The notes: generated from the sequence alone by a model not told the origin. 6,494 nucleotides of DNA from DASPKX01 sp035627835 (GCA_035627835.1 DASPKX010000055.1:1-6494), one strand, 5' to 3'. Shown: positions 1 through 6,059, counted from the stretch's first letter. Made by a program: numbers and translations.

Positions 1-2680
1 CAAGGGCCGATTGTTCGTTGTGGAGATGACGGATTACCCGAGCGGCCCTGAAGGAGGGCGGGTTCGGTTGCTCGAAGACCGTGACCATGACGGGAAGTAT
101 CGAGCCACCTCCATATTTGCTGACGGTCTTTCCTTTCCCACGAGTGTGCTTCCTTGGCGTGATGGCATCCTCGTGACGGCTGCGCCGGACATATGGTTCC
201 TGCAGGACACCGACGGGGACAACCGAGCTGATGTTCGCCGCAAGCTGCTGACTGGCTTCACAGAAGGCAATCAGCAGCTTCGGGTGAGCGGTTTGTTCTT
301 TGGCCTCGATAACTGGATCTACGGCGCAAACGGTAGAAGTGACGGCAATGTGCGTTGGAGCGACAGCCCTGCGGGCGCCGAGATCTCGATTCGACGCCGT
401 GATTTCCGTTTCCGCCCCGACACACGCGACTTTCAGGCCGTCGCGGGTAATTCCCAGTTCGGGATGGGCTTTGATGATTGGGGAAATCGGTTTCCGGTTT
501 TCAACAACCTGCCCGTTCGGCAGGTGGTCATCGACGAGGAGTTAATCGCGCCTGCAAAACTGCCGAACCTTCCGGATTTAGTTCCTTCGATCACAACGGG
601 GGGAACCGAGTTGTTTCCGCTTACCGAGGCCAATTTGCTGGTTCCGCAGCCTCCCGGTTTCACGACGTCGGCGTGCGGCCCTGTTATCTACCGCGGCGAC
701 CGCCTTGCGCCCGAATACTATGGAGACATCTTCGTGTGCGAACCGGTGCAGAACCTTGTGCATCGCCGCAAACTGGTTCCGAATGGGGTTTTGTATTCTG
801 CGGAACGGGTCGAAACGCAGCGGGAATTCCTGCGCTCAAGCGATCCCTGGTTCCACGGTGTCTTCATGGCCAACGGCCCTGATGGCCACCTCTACATTGC
901 CGATTTTTACCGCGAGTTCGTCGAGCACCCGCATTGGGTGGCGGAGGAGCTTCAAAGGTCCGTGGACTGGCGCAAGGGCGAGGCGCATGGACGCATTTGG
1001 CGCATAAAGCACAAAGGAGACAACCGTCCCGTGATTGCACCCGCGCTCGCCGCGCGATCCGGAGCCCAGTTAGTGGAAGCTCTTAGCGCCCCGAACGGGT
1101 GGGAACGCGAAACGGCCCACCGGCTGATCTTCGAACGGCAGGACGGGAGCGCAATCCCGACACTCCGCTCGCTGCTTCGGGACCGGGTGGCCGTAGCCTC
1201 CGCACGTGTTCACGCTCTTCATGCGCTGGAGGGTCTCAAAGCCTTGGAGGACGCGGACATCACCCATGCGTATACCGATAGCAATCCCTGGGTGCGGGCC
1301 GCTGCGCTCCGTTTGGCGGGCCAACGACTTCGCCAGGGCGGAAGGGAGAGGTTAGTCGCTGCCATGCTCACGCTTCAAAACGATAGCGACCCGCGTGTGC
1401 TGTTGGAGCTGGCGCTCGCATTGATTCCAATTCGCCACGACGGTAAGGCCAGGGCGTTGGCCGCTATGGCAAGCAGAAGCAGCGGGGAAAGTTGGCTTGA
1501 ACTGGCGATCTTTGCCGCCGCCTCCGCCACAGCGACTAAACTCGCGCGCGCTCTGCCGGATGACCCGGCTTTGGAGCCGCTGCTTCGCAAGCTCGGCGAG
1601 GCCTCAGGCCAGAAAGACAATGACACGGCAGGCAAGTTCCTAGCCTTGGCCAGAGAGAAATCTCAAACGACGCGCTTGGCCATGCTTCACGGTTTAGCTG
1701 AGGGCATGCGCGCGCGGTCCGTCCCTGGACGCGACTTTGCTTCGGCGAATCCGAACTTGCGCAGCATCGTGCAGGAAGCGAGTGAGGTTGTTGGGTCCGC
1801 AGCCAATCCTTCCGTGCGTGCTGACGCTTTCGCTTTCCTTGCATGGATCGATCCCGGGGCTGCACAGGAAAAGTTGCCGAAAATGCTCGAGGCAAGCCAG
1901 CCAGCCATAGTGCAGGACACAGCAGCTCGGCTGGCGCCGCGTTTGATGGAAACGCCCGCGCAAAGCGCCGCAGTGGTTCACGGCTGGGCCAATTACCGCC
2001 GGGAAGTTCGACAGATGCTCATGGCGTCAGGAGCGAAGTCTTCGTCATTCGCCGCAGCTCTGCTGGAGGGGGTTGCGGAAGGCCGCATCTCAGCGAGTGA
2101 GCTGGACGCGACCACCCGCGCGAGTCTGTTAAAGCATTCCGATAGAAACATCCAAGCTGTCGCGGCCGAGCGGCTTCCCGCTCCGGTGTCCGAACGGGGC
2201 AAGGTGGTTGAAGAATACGCACCCGCTCTAAAGCTGACGGGCTCGCCTGCCGCCGGCGCCCGATTGTTTGCGCGCCTTTGCGCCCAATGCCACGCAATGC
2301 ACGGGGTGGGCGCCCAGGTGGGACCGGAGTTGTCAGGTGTCAGTCTGCGCGCCCCCTCCAGCCTGCTCAACGACATCATCAACCCGAGCGGGCAGGTGCT
2401 CCCGGATTACACCAGCTTCACGTTGCTGAAGAAGACTGGGGAAGTGGTGCAGGGGTTCATCACCCATGAGACTGGCGAAAGTGTGACTTTGCGCCGGCCC
2501 AATGCTCCGGATGAAACTGTTCCACGAACCGAGATCGCCGAGTTAAAAGCCGAAGGGCAATCGTTGATGCCTGACGGTCTTGAAGCCGGCATGAGCCACC
2601 AGGAAATGGCAGACCTAATCTCATTCCTGCAACGCCCGACACGCGCCCTCCTGCACCAGGCGTTGAGCAGCGGGCAGTAG
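1..2680 (+). CDS. PVC-type beta-propeller/HEAT/cytochrome c heme-binding protein (5' partial)
   Basis: The 5' end is outside the window. The frame is open from base 2 (K-G-R-L-F-V-V-E-M), so the TTG at 11 is not the real start; family members have a signal peptide and roughly 50-100 more residues upstream. Numbering from codon 11, residues 1 to about 335 match the 'putative membrane-bound dehydrogenase' domain (TIGR02604), a sorbosone/glucose-dehydrogenase-like beta-propeller. Landmarks are VVEMTDYP, LLEDRDHDGKY, FGLDNWIYGANGR, RDFRFRPDT, CGPVIYRGD, FVCEPVQNLVHR, WFHGV and NGPDGHLYIADFYRE. Residues about 340-735 are helical and HEAT-like (for example NPWVRAAALRL, DPRVLLELALAL). Residues about 740-875 form the Pirellula/Verrucomicrobium heme domain (TIGR02603), with CAQCH at C757-C760-H761 (bases 2279-2293) and a probable distal ligand M853 in SLMPDGL. 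It probably acts in the periplasm as an electron-transferring, sugar- or alcohol-oxidising enzyme, but the substrate is unknown. No operon partner is visible; it converges on the next gene with a 4-bp gap. Confidence 0.93.
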   Translation, partial: KGRLFVVEMTDYPSGPEGGRVRLLEDRDHDGKYRATSIFADGLSFPTSVLPWRDGILVTAAPDIWFLQDTDGDNRADVRRKLLTGFTEGNQQLRVSGLFFGLDNWIYGANGRSDGNVRWSDSPAGAEISIRRRDFRFRPDTRDFQAVAGNSQFGMGFDDWGNRFPVFNNLPVRQVVIDEELIAPAKLPNLPDLVPSITTGGTELFPLTEANLLVPQPPGFTTSACGPVIYRGDRLAPEYYGDIFVCEPVQNLVHRRKLVPNGVLYSAERVETQREFLRSSDPWFHGVFMANGPDGHLYIADFYREFVEHPHWVAEELQRSVDWRKGEAHGRIWRIKHKGDNRPVIAPALAARSGAQLVEALSAPNGWERETAHRLIFERQDGSAIPTLRSLLRDRVAVASARVHALHALEGLKALEDADITHAYTDSNPWVRAAALRLAGQRLRQGGRERLVAAMLTLQNDSDPRVLLELALALIPIRHDGKARALAAMASRSSGESWLELAIFAAASATATKLARALPDDPALEPLLRKLGEASGQKDNDTAGKFLALAREKSQTTRLAMLHGLAEGMRARSVPGRDFASANPNLRSIVQEASEVVGSAANPSVRADAFAFLAWIDPGAAQEKLPKMLEASQPAIVQDTAARLAPRLMETPAQSAAVVHGWANYRREVRQMLMASGAKSSSFAAALLEGVAEGRISASELDATTRASLLKHSDRNIQAVAAERLPAPVSERGKVVEEYAPALKLTGSPAAGARLFARLCAQCHAMHGVGAQVGPELSGVSLRAPSSLLNDIINPSGQVLPDYTSFTLLKKTGEVVQGFITHETGESVTLRRPNAPDETVPRTEIAELKAEGQSLMPDGLEAGMSHQEMADLISFLQRPTRALLHQALSSGQ
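2279..2293 (+). other. c-type heme attachment motif CxxCH
   Basis: These codons read C-A-Q-C-H inside the C-terminal domain of the first gene, followed by GVGAQVGPELSGV, which is typical of this cytochrome c class. The motif implies covalent heme attachment, and therefore export and a cytochrome c maturation system in the host. Only one CxxCH was found in the visible part of the protein. Confidence 0.9.
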
Positions 2681-2684
2681 CAGC

Positions 2685-3539
2685 TTACTCGGCGTCCAAC
2701 ACCTGAACGATGCGCTGACGGAAGGCGCTCACTCGGAGTGGCATTCTTGATCTGAGGTGCTGAATCAACTCCCGCGCAAAAAGAAGCATCCAAAGAGCCA
2801 TCCACCAAAAGCTAAACACACCTGTGGAGACGCCAAGCCCTGGGGAAAGTCTGCGGCTGGGAAAAAGCTCGATGGGATGGCCCGTTAATGCTTCGAACCA
2901 CCATTCCGGCGCCAGCAGCGCCAACCGAAGCGCTTGCCCAACCACGCTGGCATGGGGCAGCCCTGCCACGAGCCCGAGCAACAGCGCGCCCCCGATGATC
3001 GCGTAGCGCACAACGCTCCGCTTCGCACGGAGATATGCCCACAGGAGGCCCGCCGCTCCGCTCGCGGTCATGAGCAGGGCCAGCAGCCAACCAGCATCAT
3101 AGAAAGCGGCTAGCAGAACTGAGCCGGGATGCCATTGGCCAGGGTTCGTCCCCGGAATGAACCCCCTGCTCGAAGCGCCGATCAACTCGCCCAGGGCCAA
3201 GGCAAGGAAAGAGCCAATCGCCCCTGCCCAAATCAACACACGTGTCGTGCGGGAGACGCGCGAGTGCGTCCGTCGCGGCAGCTTTTCATATTCCGCCCCG
3301 AGTTGTTCTGGTTTTCCAATGCGCCGGATGGCGATCAAAAACCGCTCCTCCTCAGAGAGGCCGATCTGCGCAAGCGCGGCGAAGCTATCGCGCACATGGG
3401 TTTCCAACTCTCGAGCTTGTTCCGTGGAGAGTTCGGATTTCTGAGCCAGTTCTTCGCGCCATTTTGCCAGCGCGCCCTCTAGATTGAAGCTGGAGCCGTT
3501 TTCCATAAGCGTTGCAATGTTTGATGAACCACGAGCCAT
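2685..3539 (-). CDS. PadR-linked membrane protein with permease-prefix/HAAS-like N-terminal domain
   Basis: This is a 284-residue protein if it starts at the ATG at 3539. I prefer that start because AAGGAG (3548-3553) lies 8 nt upstream. The ATG at 3506 (MENGSSFNLEG, 273 aa) has no such site, but it brings the conserved FNLE close to the N-terminus as in relatives, so it remains possible. From the 3539 start, residues about 18-88 form a soluble helical head (FNLEGALAKWREEL, LETHVRDSFAAL, GLSEEERFLIAIRRIGKPEQL). This resembles the 'permease prefix domain 1' and HAAS/DUF1700 heads found beside PadR regulators. Four hydrophobic stretches follow, at about 101-121, 140-169, 178-200 and 241-257, ending in a basic tail. 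No transport motif or nucleotide-binding site is visible, so it is probably a membrane sensor or effector rather than a full permease. It overlaps padR by 61 nt and is very likely translated from the same mRNA. Its biochemical function is unknown. Confidence 0.82.
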   Translation of the reverse strand: MARGSSNIATLMENGSSFNLEGALAKWREELAQKSELSTEQARELETHVRDSFAALAQIGLSEEERFLIAIRRIGKPEQLGAEYEKLPRRTHSRVSRTTRVLIWAGAIGSFLALALGELIGASSRGFIPGTNPGQWHPGSVLLAAFYDAGWLLALLMTASGAAGLLWAYLRAKRSVVRYAIIGGALLLGLVAGLPHASVVGQALRLALLAPEWWFEALTGHPIELFPSRRLSPGLGVSTGVFSFWWMALWMLLFARELIQHLRSRMPLRVSAFRQRIVQVLDAE

Positions 3540-3817
3540 TCGTAGCGCTCCTTGCGCAACCCGGCCCGCCCTTTGTCTGTCAGATTGTAAAACTTGCGTT
3601 CCCGTCCATTGTCCGCAGTTCCCCACCGAGAGCTGATCAGCCCATCCCGTTCCAGCCGATGGAGAACGGGGTAGAGCATCCCTTCGGTCCATTCGATCTT
3701 TTCGGCCGAAAGCGCTTTTACCTCCTGCATGATGGCGTAACCGTAGTTCTCGCCGCGCGCGAGGATGGAGAGGACCAGTGGTTTGGATGAAGCGGCCACA
3801 AGTTCTCGGGAAAGCAT
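3479..3817 (-). CDS. PadR-family transcriptional repressor
   Basis: This 112-residue protein has the usual length of the short (s1) PadR subfamily and is almost entirely a winged-helix DNA-binding domain. Residues 13-30 hold the first helices with the family pattern GENYGYAI. Residues 44-62 hold the recognition-helix region EGMLYPVLHRLERDGLI. Residues 63-80 form the wing (SSRWGTADNGRERKFYNLT), and residues 82 to about 105 form the C-terminal dimerisation helix. PadR proteins usually repress their own operon and a neighbouring membrane protein or transporter gene, with release by a small ligand or by stress. The next gene on the strand is such a membrane protein and overlaps this one by 61 nt. 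No Shine-Dalgarno precedes the ATG. Instead a promoter and a dyad sit directly on the start, suggesting leaderless, self-repressed expression. The inducing signal cannot be read from the sequence. Confidence 0.93.
   Translation of the reverse strand: MLSRELVAASSKPLVLSILARGENYGYAIMQEVKALSAEKIEWTEGMLYPVLHRLERDGLISSRWGTADNGRERKFYNLTDKGRAGLRKERYEWLVVHQTLQRLWKTAPASI
3548..3553 (-). promoter_or_regulatory. Shine-Dalgarno AAGGAG for the membrane protein, inside padR
   Basis: Read on the minus strand this is AAGGAG, 8 nt before the ATG at 3539. It also encodes Lys-Glu (K89-E90) in padR, so part of the match may be coincidence. It is the best ribosome-binding site near either candidate start of the downstream gene, and it decides the chosen start. 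Confidence 0.55.
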
Positions 3818-3830
3818 AGATGATTTATGC
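3814..3830. promoter_or_regulatory. 17-bp dyad, probable PadR operator
   Basis: The sequence GCATAGATGATTTATGC is an inverted repeat in which 7 of 8 base pairs around the central G match; only 3819/3825 fails. It covers the -10 box, the predicted transcription start and the first codon of padR, an ideal place for a repressor to block RNA polymerase. PadR proteins bind dyads of about this size next to their own genes, so self-repression is the natural reading. Binding has not been shown. Confidence 0.6.
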
Positions 3831-3852
3831 CTAGCTCAACAAGGTATGTCAA
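3824..3852 (-). promoter_or_regulatory. Sigma70-like promoter of padR operon
   Basis: On the minus strand a perfect -35 box TTGACA (3847-3852) is followed by a 17-nt spacer and a -10-like CATAAA (3824-3829; 4 of 6 consensus bases). Seven nucleotides past the -10 box is base 3817, which is the A of the padR ATG, so the predicted transcript begins at or next to the start codon. The spacing is optimal, and the perfect -35 makes chance less likely. The transcription start itself is inferred. Confidence 0.65.
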
Positions 3853-3885
3853 TGGTTTGTTTCCCTGGGCTTGCATCCCGGTTGT

Positions 3886-3902
3886 TCCAAATCATATTTG
3901 GA
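3886..3902. promoter_or_regulatory. 17-bp dyad upstream of antitoxin, probable TA operator
   Basis: Two 7-bp arms, TCCAAAT and ATTTGGA, form a perfect inverted repeat around a 3-nt centre (CAT) and end 2 bp before the antitoxin ATG at 3905. A possible weak promoter overlaps it: TTGCAT (3871-3876), 16 nt, CATATT (3893-3898). Type II antitoxins commonly repress their own operon through such palindromes. The operator role is inferred, and the promoter is only a moderate match (3/6 and 4/6). Confidence 0.5.
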
Positions 3903-3904
3903 CC

Positions 3905-4150
3905 ATGAGCTTTGGACCTCCTGAGGTGGCAGAAATGCTCGCGCTCCCCCTCCCCGAAAGAGCCGATCTTGCTCGGCAGTTGTTAAGAAGCCTGGACGGT
4001 GAGATTGAAGGCAACTTCGAAGTGCAATGGCGCGAGGAGCTTGAGCGTCGGGATGCAGACCTGCGAGAAGGAAGGGTGCAATATATTCCCGTGGAGGATG
4101 TGATCAGAGATCTTCAAGCAGAGCTTAATGCGCGTTCTCACTCATCCTGA
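3905..4150 (+). CDS. Type II antitoxin, PF09720 'addiction module protein' family
   Basis: This is an 81-residue, strongly acidic, mostly helical protein. The ATG at 3905 (MSFGPPEVAEML) is chosen because the family pattern starts there; the open frame back to 3827 adds 26 residues unlike the family and would run through the divergent promoter. Visible family features are ALPLPERADLARQLLRSLDGE (residues about 13-32, in parts LPLPERADLA and LLRSLDGE), then WREELERRDADLREGRVQYIPVEDVI (in parts WREELERR and GRVQYIPVEDV). In this family the C-terminal half with the W-x-x-E-L-x-R and G-x-V-x-x-x-P-x-x-x-V segments binds and neutralises a RelE/ParE-type toxin, and the protein is unstable in the cell. 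The toxin gene overlaps its last 23 nt, so the two are translationally coupled. No good Shine-Dalgarno is visible before the start. Confidence 0.87.
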   Translation: MSFGPPEVAEMLALPLPERADLARQLLRSLDGEIEGNFEVQWREELERRDADLREGRVQYIPVEDVIRDLQAELNARSHSS

Positions 4151-4424
4151 GGCTAGAGAGGAGATTAGGAGCGCGATGCGCTGGTATGACGACCAATGCC
4201 AGGGGCTTGGGTCGGCATTTCTTGCTGAGTTCTCCAAAACCGTTCGCCTTATCGCTCAAGACCCCGAACGCCAACGGTTGTACCAGGGGAAATGGCGTCG
4301 GATTATGTTCGCCACGTTTCCGTACACGATCATCTATCTCTTTGAAGAGAGTACCGTCTACATACAGGCTGTTCCACATCTCCATCGCAGGCCGAGTTAT
4401 TGGAGGTCCATAAGTTGGAAATGA
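4128..4424 (+). CDS. RelE/ParE-superfamily toxin
   Basis: This is a 98-residue basic protein with the small alpha/beta fold pattern of the ParE/RelE superfamily. Residues 7-17 (PEAREEIRSAM) and 18-34 (RWYDDQCQGLGSAFLAEF) form the paired N-terminal helices. IAQDPERQRLY and KWRRIMFATFPYTIIYLFE form the central strands, and VYIQAVPHLHRRPSYW is the conserved C-terminal strand and tail. Its size and complete motif set suggest an intact toxin. It overlaps the antitoxin by 23 nt in a different frame and has no clear ribosome-binding site of its own, so it is probably made by coupled translation, which keeps it below antitoxin level. Relatives either poison DNA gyrase (ParE) or cut mRNA on the ribosome (RelE). 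The sequence matches the ParE-like branch better, but the target cannot be assigned. Confidence 0.87.
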   Translation: MRVLTHPEAREEIRSAMRWYDDQCQGLGSAFLAEFSKTVRLIAQDPERQRLYQGKWRRIMFATFPYTIIYLFEESTVYIQAVPHLHRRPSYWRSISWK

Positions 4425-4533
4425 TGGGTAAGGCGCGTCCTGACGGCAGTTGGTGGGGGGAAAAATAGCTGGCGTGGGGGGGCTGCTTTTGTATCCTCTG
4501 CCGCTCGGTTTTTAACTTCATCTGACATCGAAA
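4425..4533 (+). other. Intergenic region between toxin and gnd
   Basis: This 109-bp gap contains two G-runs (4455-4460, six G; 4476-4482, seven G) and then a pyrimidine-rich stretch before gnd. A weak promoter candidate is TTGTAT (4489-4494), 16 nt, TTTAAC (4511-4516), matching 3/6 and 4/6 consensus bases. No terminator hairpin with a T-run is seen after the toxin gene, and no Shine-Dalgarno precedes the gnd ATG. gnd probably has a promoter here, but I cannot place it firmly. Confidence 0.35.
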
Positions 4534-5988
4534 ATGGAAGCAACAGCAGACATCGGATTAATCGGCCTGGCCGTCATGGGGCAGAACCTCGTTCTCAACA
4601 TGAACGACCACGGCTACACGGTCGCGGTTTATAACCGCACTGTTTCGAAGGTCGACGAATTCCTCTCGAAAGAAGCCAAAGGCACCAAGGTGCAGGGCGC
4701 GCGATCGATCGAGGAACTGGTTCGCATGCTCAAACGGCCACGCCGCGTGATGCTGATGGTCAAGGCTGGGGCTCCCGTTGACGAATTTATCGAGCTGCTG
4801 ATCCCGCACCTCGAGCCAGGAGACATCATCATTGATGGTGGGAACTCGCTTTACGGCGACAGCGCGCGCCGCGTGAAGTATCTCGAAGGCAAAGGGCTCC
4901 TCTACATCGGCACCGGTGTTTCCGGCGGTGAAGAAGGCGCGCGCCGCGGCCCTTCCATCATGCCTGGCGGCTCGCCTGCGGCATGGCCTGCGGTTAAGGA
5001 CATTTTCCAAGGCATCGCGGCCAAGGTCGATGATGGCTCCCCATGCTGTGATTGGGTCGGTGAAGGTGGCGCAGGTCATTACGTGAAGATGGTCCACAAC
5101 GGCATCGAATACGGTGACATGCAGCTCATTTGCGAAGCGTATCACTTGATGTCTGCGGGCCTGGGGATGACGGCGGATGAAATGCACCAGGTCTTCGCTG
5201 AGTGGAACAAAGGGGATCTCGACTCCTTCCTGATCGAAATCACCCGCGACATTCTGGCCTACAAGGATGTTGATGGCGCTCCGCTCGTGGACAAGATCCT
5301 CGACACCGCTGGCCAGAAAGGCACCGGCAAATGGACCGTTATTTCCTCCCAGGATCTTGGGATCCCGATCACGTTGATGGCGGAAGCGGTTTATTCCCGT
5401 TGCGTCTCCGCTCTGAAGGATGAGCGCGTGACTGCTTCCCGCAAGCTGAAGGGCCCACGCCCGAAGATCAGCGGCGACCGCGCCAAGTTCGTGGAGCAGA
5501 TTCGCCAGGCGCTCTACGCGTCGAAGATCATTTCCTACGCTCAGGGTTACATGCTCCTCCGCGCTGCCGCGAAGGAGAATGGCTGGAACCTGAACTACGG
5601 CGGCATCGCTCTGATGTGGCGCGGCGGGTGCATCATTCGCTCCCGCTTCCTCGGCAAGATCAAGGAAGCTTTCGATAACAATCCGAAGCTGAACAACCTG
5701 CTGCTCGACAACTTCTTCCGCAAAGCAATCAAGGACTCACAGAAAGCCTGGCGGAATGTCGTCGCAACGGCGGCCAAGAAAGGCATTCCAGTGCCAGCCT
5801 TCTCGACGGCGTTGGCGTTCTACGACGCCTACCGTTCGGCGCGCCTTCCAGCAAACCTGCTGCAGGCCCAGCGCGATTACTTCGGCGCGCACACCTACGA
5901 GCGCCTCGACAAAAAGCGCGGCGAGTTTTTCCACACGAACTGGACCGGTCGCGGCGGTGACGTTTCCTCCACGACCTACAACGTCTAA
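4534..5988 (+). CDS. gnd: 6-phosphogluconate dehydrogenase (decarboxylating)
   Basis: This cytoplasmic enzyme oxidises 6-phosphogluconate to ribulose 5-phosphate and CO2, reducing NADP+, in the oxidative pentose-phosphate pathway. At 484 residues it has the full length of the long dimeric form (animal enzymes about 483, E. coli 468). Residues 7-20 are the dinucleotide-binding loop (IGLIGLAVMGQNL). N34-R35-T36 is the segment that selects NADP+ over NAD+. IIDGGNS lies at 99-105 and GVSGGEEGARRGPSIMPGG at 128-146, with S130 contacting substrate. Catalytic K185 and E192 sit in HYVKMVHNGIEYGDMQL, with H188 and N189. K262, R289, R447 and H453 match the known substrate-phosphate and sugar contacts. 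The C-terminal tail GEFFHTNW is present. No residue expected to be essential is missing. The ATG at 4534 puts the Rossmann loop at the usual place, although no Shine-Dalgarno precedes it. A strong terminator follows 16 nt after the stop. Confidence 0.97.
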   Translation: MEATADIGLIGLAVMGQNLVLNMNDHGYTVAVYNRTVSKVDEFLSKEAKGTKVQGARSIEELVRMLKRPRRVMLMVKAGAPVDEFIELLIPHLEPGDIIIDGGNSLYGDSARRVKYLEGKGLLYIGTGVSGGEEGARRGPSIMPGGSPAAWPAVKDIFQGIAAKVDDGSPCCDWVGEGGAGHYVKMVHNGIEYGDMQLICEAYHLMSAGLGMTADEMHQVFAEWNKGDLDSFLIEITRDILAYKDVDGAPLVDKILDTAGQKGTGKWTVISSQDLGIPITLMAEAVYSRCVSALKDERVTASRKLKGPRPKISGDRAKFVEQIRQALYASKIISYAQGYMLLRAAAKENGWNLNYGGIALMWRGGCIIRSRFLGKIKEAFDNNPKLNNLLLDNFFRKAIKDSQKAWRNVVATAAKKGIPVPAFSTALAFYDAYRSARLPANLLQAQRDYFGAHTYERLDKKRGEFFHTNWTGRGGDVSSTTYNV

Positions 5989-5997
5989 GGGATTGAT

Positions 5998-6026
5998 TTG
6001 ACCGAACCCGCGAGGCGGTTTATCCC
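5998..6026 (+). promoter_or_regulatory. Possible promoter of HAD gene overlapping the gnd terminator
   Basis: TTGACC (5998-6003, 5 of 6 bases of the -35 consensus) is followed by exactly 17 nt and TATCCC (6021-6026, only 3 of 6 of the -10 consensus). A start near 6033 would leave out the left arm of the hairpin, so the new RNA would not be terminated. The weak -10 makes this tentative; it is offered because the HAD gene otherwise has no room for a promoter between terminator and start codon. Confidence 0.25.
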
Positions 6027-6048
6027 GGCTCGCGGGTTTTTTATTTTT
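6005..6048 (+). terminator. Rho-independent terminator after gnd
   Basis: A perfect 10-bp GC-rich stem (AACCCGCGAG at 6005-6014 with CTCGCGGGTT at 6029-6038) encloses a 14-nt loop, in which CGG (6016-6018) and CCG (6025-6027) can pair further. It is followed by a T-rich run (6037-6042 and 6044-6048, broken by one A). This is a textbook intrinsic terminator on the plus strand for gnd. The reverse strand lacks a comparable T-run, so it should act in one direction. Confidence 0.92.
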
Positions 6049-6059
6049 GGGAACCACTT

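Noticed and set aside
11..13. TTG at 11 as the start of the first gene
   Set aside because: The reading frame is open upstream, and the preceding residues (G-R before L-F-V-V-E-M) are part of the conserved family motif, so the gene enters from outside the window.
1993..2808. Open frames of about 130 codons on the minus strand at 1993-2382 and 2407-2808
   Set aside because: Both sit opposite the heme-binding domain of the first gene and show no family motif; the second would also cross the convergent gene junction.
3129..3487. Open frames of 81-117 codons on the plus strand
   Set aside because: They are shadows of the membrane-protein gene on the minus strand, which has clear hydrophobic helices and a family-like head.
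3540..3692. Upstream extension of the membrane-protein frame to a start at 3692
   Set aside because: It would overlap padR by more than 200 nt, and the added residues look like an out-of-frame reading of padR, with no ribosome-binding site preference.
3827..3904. Upstream extension of the antitoxin to the ATG at 3827
   Set aside because: The extra 26 residues do not resemble the family and run through the padR promoter and the antitoxin dyad; the ATG at 3905 matches the family start.
4455..4482. G-runs as a G-quadruplex or phase-variable tract
   Set aside because: Only two runs of six and seven G separated by 15 nt are present, and they lie between genes without clear promoter spacing; not enough to support either role.
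4558..5187. A 209-codon open frame on the minus strand
   Set aside because: It lies entirely opposite gnd, has no recognisable domain, and is explained by the codon bias of the high-GC gnd coding strand.
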